The notes under the pieces: generated by a model
What the model saw: only the letters and a program-made list of their open reading frames with translations
Databases searched by the model: none
Told to the model about the DNA's origin: nothing
Assembly (NCBI GenBank): GCA_946886425.1
Contig: CAMPIP010000056.1
Span: 1 to 12,700, forward strand
DNA: 12,700 nucleotides
Direction: 5' to 3'
DNA from: an uncultured Actinomycetes bacterium
GTDB lineage: Bacteria; Actinomycetota; Thermoleophilia; Solirubrobacterales; 70-9
Translations under genes and position numbers: made by a program
Part shown: positions 11,239 through 12,700 of the stretch, in pieces
Numbering within the stretch: position 1 is the stretch's first letter
Layout of the letters: the number at the start of each line of letters is the position of its first letter

Positions 11239-12700
11239 GCGCGGGAGTAATCCGATACGCGTCGAAGACGGACTCGACGTTGCGAAGGCGAGAGATGCAC
11301 GATTTCAGCTGCTCCGTGTCTCCGACCTCGACGACGAACCGGTTCTTGACCATCGGATGGTTCGTCATGCAGCTGGCGCCGATGATGTTGATGCCACCCT
11401 CCGAGAAGGCCCGCGAGAGGTCCTCGAGCAGCCGGGTCCGGTCGTAGGCGTCGATCTGCAGCTCGACCCGGTAGGAGGACTCGTTTTCGCCTTCCCAGGC
11501 GACGTCGACGAAGCGCTCCGGCGTCCGTTTCAGCGCCTTGACGTTCTTGCAGTCGGCACGGTGGATGGTGATCCCGCGCCCGAGCGAGACGTAGCCGGCG
11601 ATCTGATCGCCCGGCACCGGCCGGCAGCACTTGGCGAGCCGCACGGCAACCTGGTCGACGCCCTTGACGACGATCCCGTAGTTGGAGGCGTCCTTGGTGC
11701 GGCGGGCGCGGTCCTCGCGGCCGGCGACCACCTGGCTCGGCCCCTCCTCGACCGCCTCGCCGGCCTTGAGCCGCTGCATCAGCTTGTTGGCGGCGGTCTT
11801 CGAGGAGACTTTGCCCTGGCCGAGGGCGATGTAGAACTCGGTCGCCTTGCGGTAGCCCATCTCGCGAATCACGTCGGCGAGCAGGGCCGAGCCGGAGACC
11901 TTTTGCATCGGGATGCCGCGCTGGCGCAGCGCTTCCTCGAGGCTCTCGCGCCCCTTGCGCTCGGCGTCCTCGCGTTTTTCCTCTTTGAAGAAGGAGCGGA
12001 TCTTGTTGCGGGCGCGGTTGGTCCGCACCAGTTTCAACCAGTCGCGCGAGGGCGCCCGTTTCTGCTTCGCCGTCAGCACCTCGACGATGTCGCCGGACTT
12101 CAGCTGGTAGTGCAGCGGCACGATCGCCCCGTTGACCTTGGCCCCGACGGTGCGGTGGCCGACGTCGGTGTGGACCGCATACGCGAAGTCGAGCGGGGTC
12201 GAGCCGGCCGAGAGGCTCTTGACTTCGCCCTTCGGGGTGAAGACGAAGACCTCGTCCTCGAAAAGGTCGACCTTGAGCGATTCGAGGAACTCGGCCGGGT
12301 CCTGTTCGCCCTCGGCCTCGACCAGTTGCCGCAGCCAGGTCATCTTCTCCTTCTGGGGGTCGCCGCCGCCGCCCTCTTTGTACGCGACGTGGGCGGCGAT
12401 CCCGTACTCGGCCAGCTTGTGCATCTCCTCGGTCCGAATCTGGATCTCCAGGGGCTTGCCCTCGGGACCGATCACCGTCGTGTGCAGGGCCTGGTACATG
12501 TTGGCCTTGGGCATCGCCACGAAGTCCTTGAAGCGACCCGGCAGCGGCTTCCAGATCGAGTGGATGACGCCGATCGCGCCGTAGCAGTCCTTCACCGAGC
12601 CGACGATCACCCGCATCGCCGTCAGATCGAAGATCTCGTTGAACTCGCGGCCCTTCTTGGCCATCTTCGTGTAGATCGAGTAGAAGTGCTTGGCGCGGCC
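11234..12700 (-). CDS. rel: Bifunctional-type (p)ppGpp synthetase/hydrolase Rel, 5' part outside the window
   Basis: Rel makes and degrades the stringent-response alarmone (p)ppGpp. The window holds the last 488 codons. The frame stays open to the edge, starting GRAKHFYSIYTKM, so the ATG at 12664 is internal and not the start. The hydrolase (HD) domain and the beginning of the synthetase domain lie outside. Visible are synthetase motifs DLTAMRVIV, RFKDFVAMPK (the RxKD form of bifunctional enzymes, against ExDD in RelA), ALHTTVIGPEGKPLEIQIRT and AEYGIAAHVAYK. Next come a TGS domain (DEVFVFTPKGEVKSL to GDIVEVLT), a helical region, a Cys-rich/zinc-finger segment (LAKCCRPVPGD, HRADC) and a C-terminal ACT domain ending AYRITPAP. 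The domain order is that of full-length Rel. The stop lies inside the right arm of the 19-bp inverted repeat. Confidence 0.95.
   Translation of the reverse strand, partial: GRAKHFYSIYTKMAKKGREFNEIFDLTAMRVIVGSVKDCYGAIGVIHSIWKPLPGRFKDFVAMPKANMYQALHTTVIGPEGKPLEIQIRTEEMHKLAEYGIAAHVAYKEGGGGDPQKEKMTWLRQLVEAEGEQDPAEFLESLKVDLFEDEVFVFTPKGEVKSLSAGSTPLDFAYAVHTDVGHRTVGAKVNGAIVPLHYQLKSGDIVEVLTAKQKRAPSRDWLKLVRTNRARNKIRSFFKEEKREDAERKGRESLEEALRQRGIPMQKVSGSALLADVIREMGYRKATEFYIALGQGKVSSKTAANKLMQRLKAGEAVEEGPSQVVAGREDRARRTKDASNYGIVVKGVDQVAVRLAKCCRPVPGDQIAGYVSLGRGITIHRADCKNVKALKRTPERFVDVAWEGENESSYRVELQIDAYDRTRLLEDLSRAFSEGGINIIGASCMTNHPMVKNRFVVEVGDTEQLKSCISRLRNVESVFDAYRITPAP

Overview
The window is GC-rich, densely packed bacterial chromosome. 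Nearly every third codon position is G or C, genes are often joined by ATGA, GTGA or TGATG overlaps, some genes lack a Shine-Dalgarno (SD) sequence and may be leaderless, and the solute-binding lipoprotein carries a twin-arginine motif. This points to an actinobacterium. The TatC sequence recalls Thermoleophilia/Solirubrobacterales, but that placement is inference from memory, not a search.

Region 1 (1-7979, all minus strand, read from 7979 down to 1) is one catabolic and transport cluster. A zinc-free NADPH-dependent medium-chain oxidoreductase is followed by an enoyl-CoA hydratase-family protein (1-base overlap). After a 79-base gap with a promoter come two short-chain dehydrogenases (4-base overlap). 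A 61-base gap then leads to a complete polyamine-type ABC importer: Tat-type lipoprotein binding protein, ATPase and two permeases, all joined by 4-base overlaps. The last permease overlaps by 1 base a thiolase that runs off the left edge. Importer, hydratase, dehydrogenases and thiolase together suggest uptake of an amine or carboxylate-like solute and its breakdown through CoA thioesters. The substrate is not known.

A nearly identical 24-bp element (20/24 matches) sits just upstream of the -10 in both promoters of this cluster (6069-6092 and 7991-8014). It is a candidate operator for one regulator that would switch both halves together.

Region 2 (8061-10069, plus strand) diverges from region 1: tatA, tatC and a diacylglycerol/lipid kinase. 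tatC has no ATG, GTG or TTG at its conserved N terminus. It appears to start at an ATC codon behind a good SD sequence, in the same frame as tatA and separated from it by a TAG.

Region 3 (10076-12700, minus strand) holds an NAD-dependent epimerase family protein and, upstream of it, the 3' two-thirds or so of a bifunctional-type rel (p)ppGpp synthetase/hydrolase, cut by the right edge. The 147 bases between them hold a 109-bp element bounded by a perfect 19-bp inverted repeat whose outer end overlaps the rel stop codon, and a duplicated 15-bp block carrying the epimerase SD. No stretch over 300 bases lacks a gene, and no tRNA, rRNA, CRISPR or transposase was seen.
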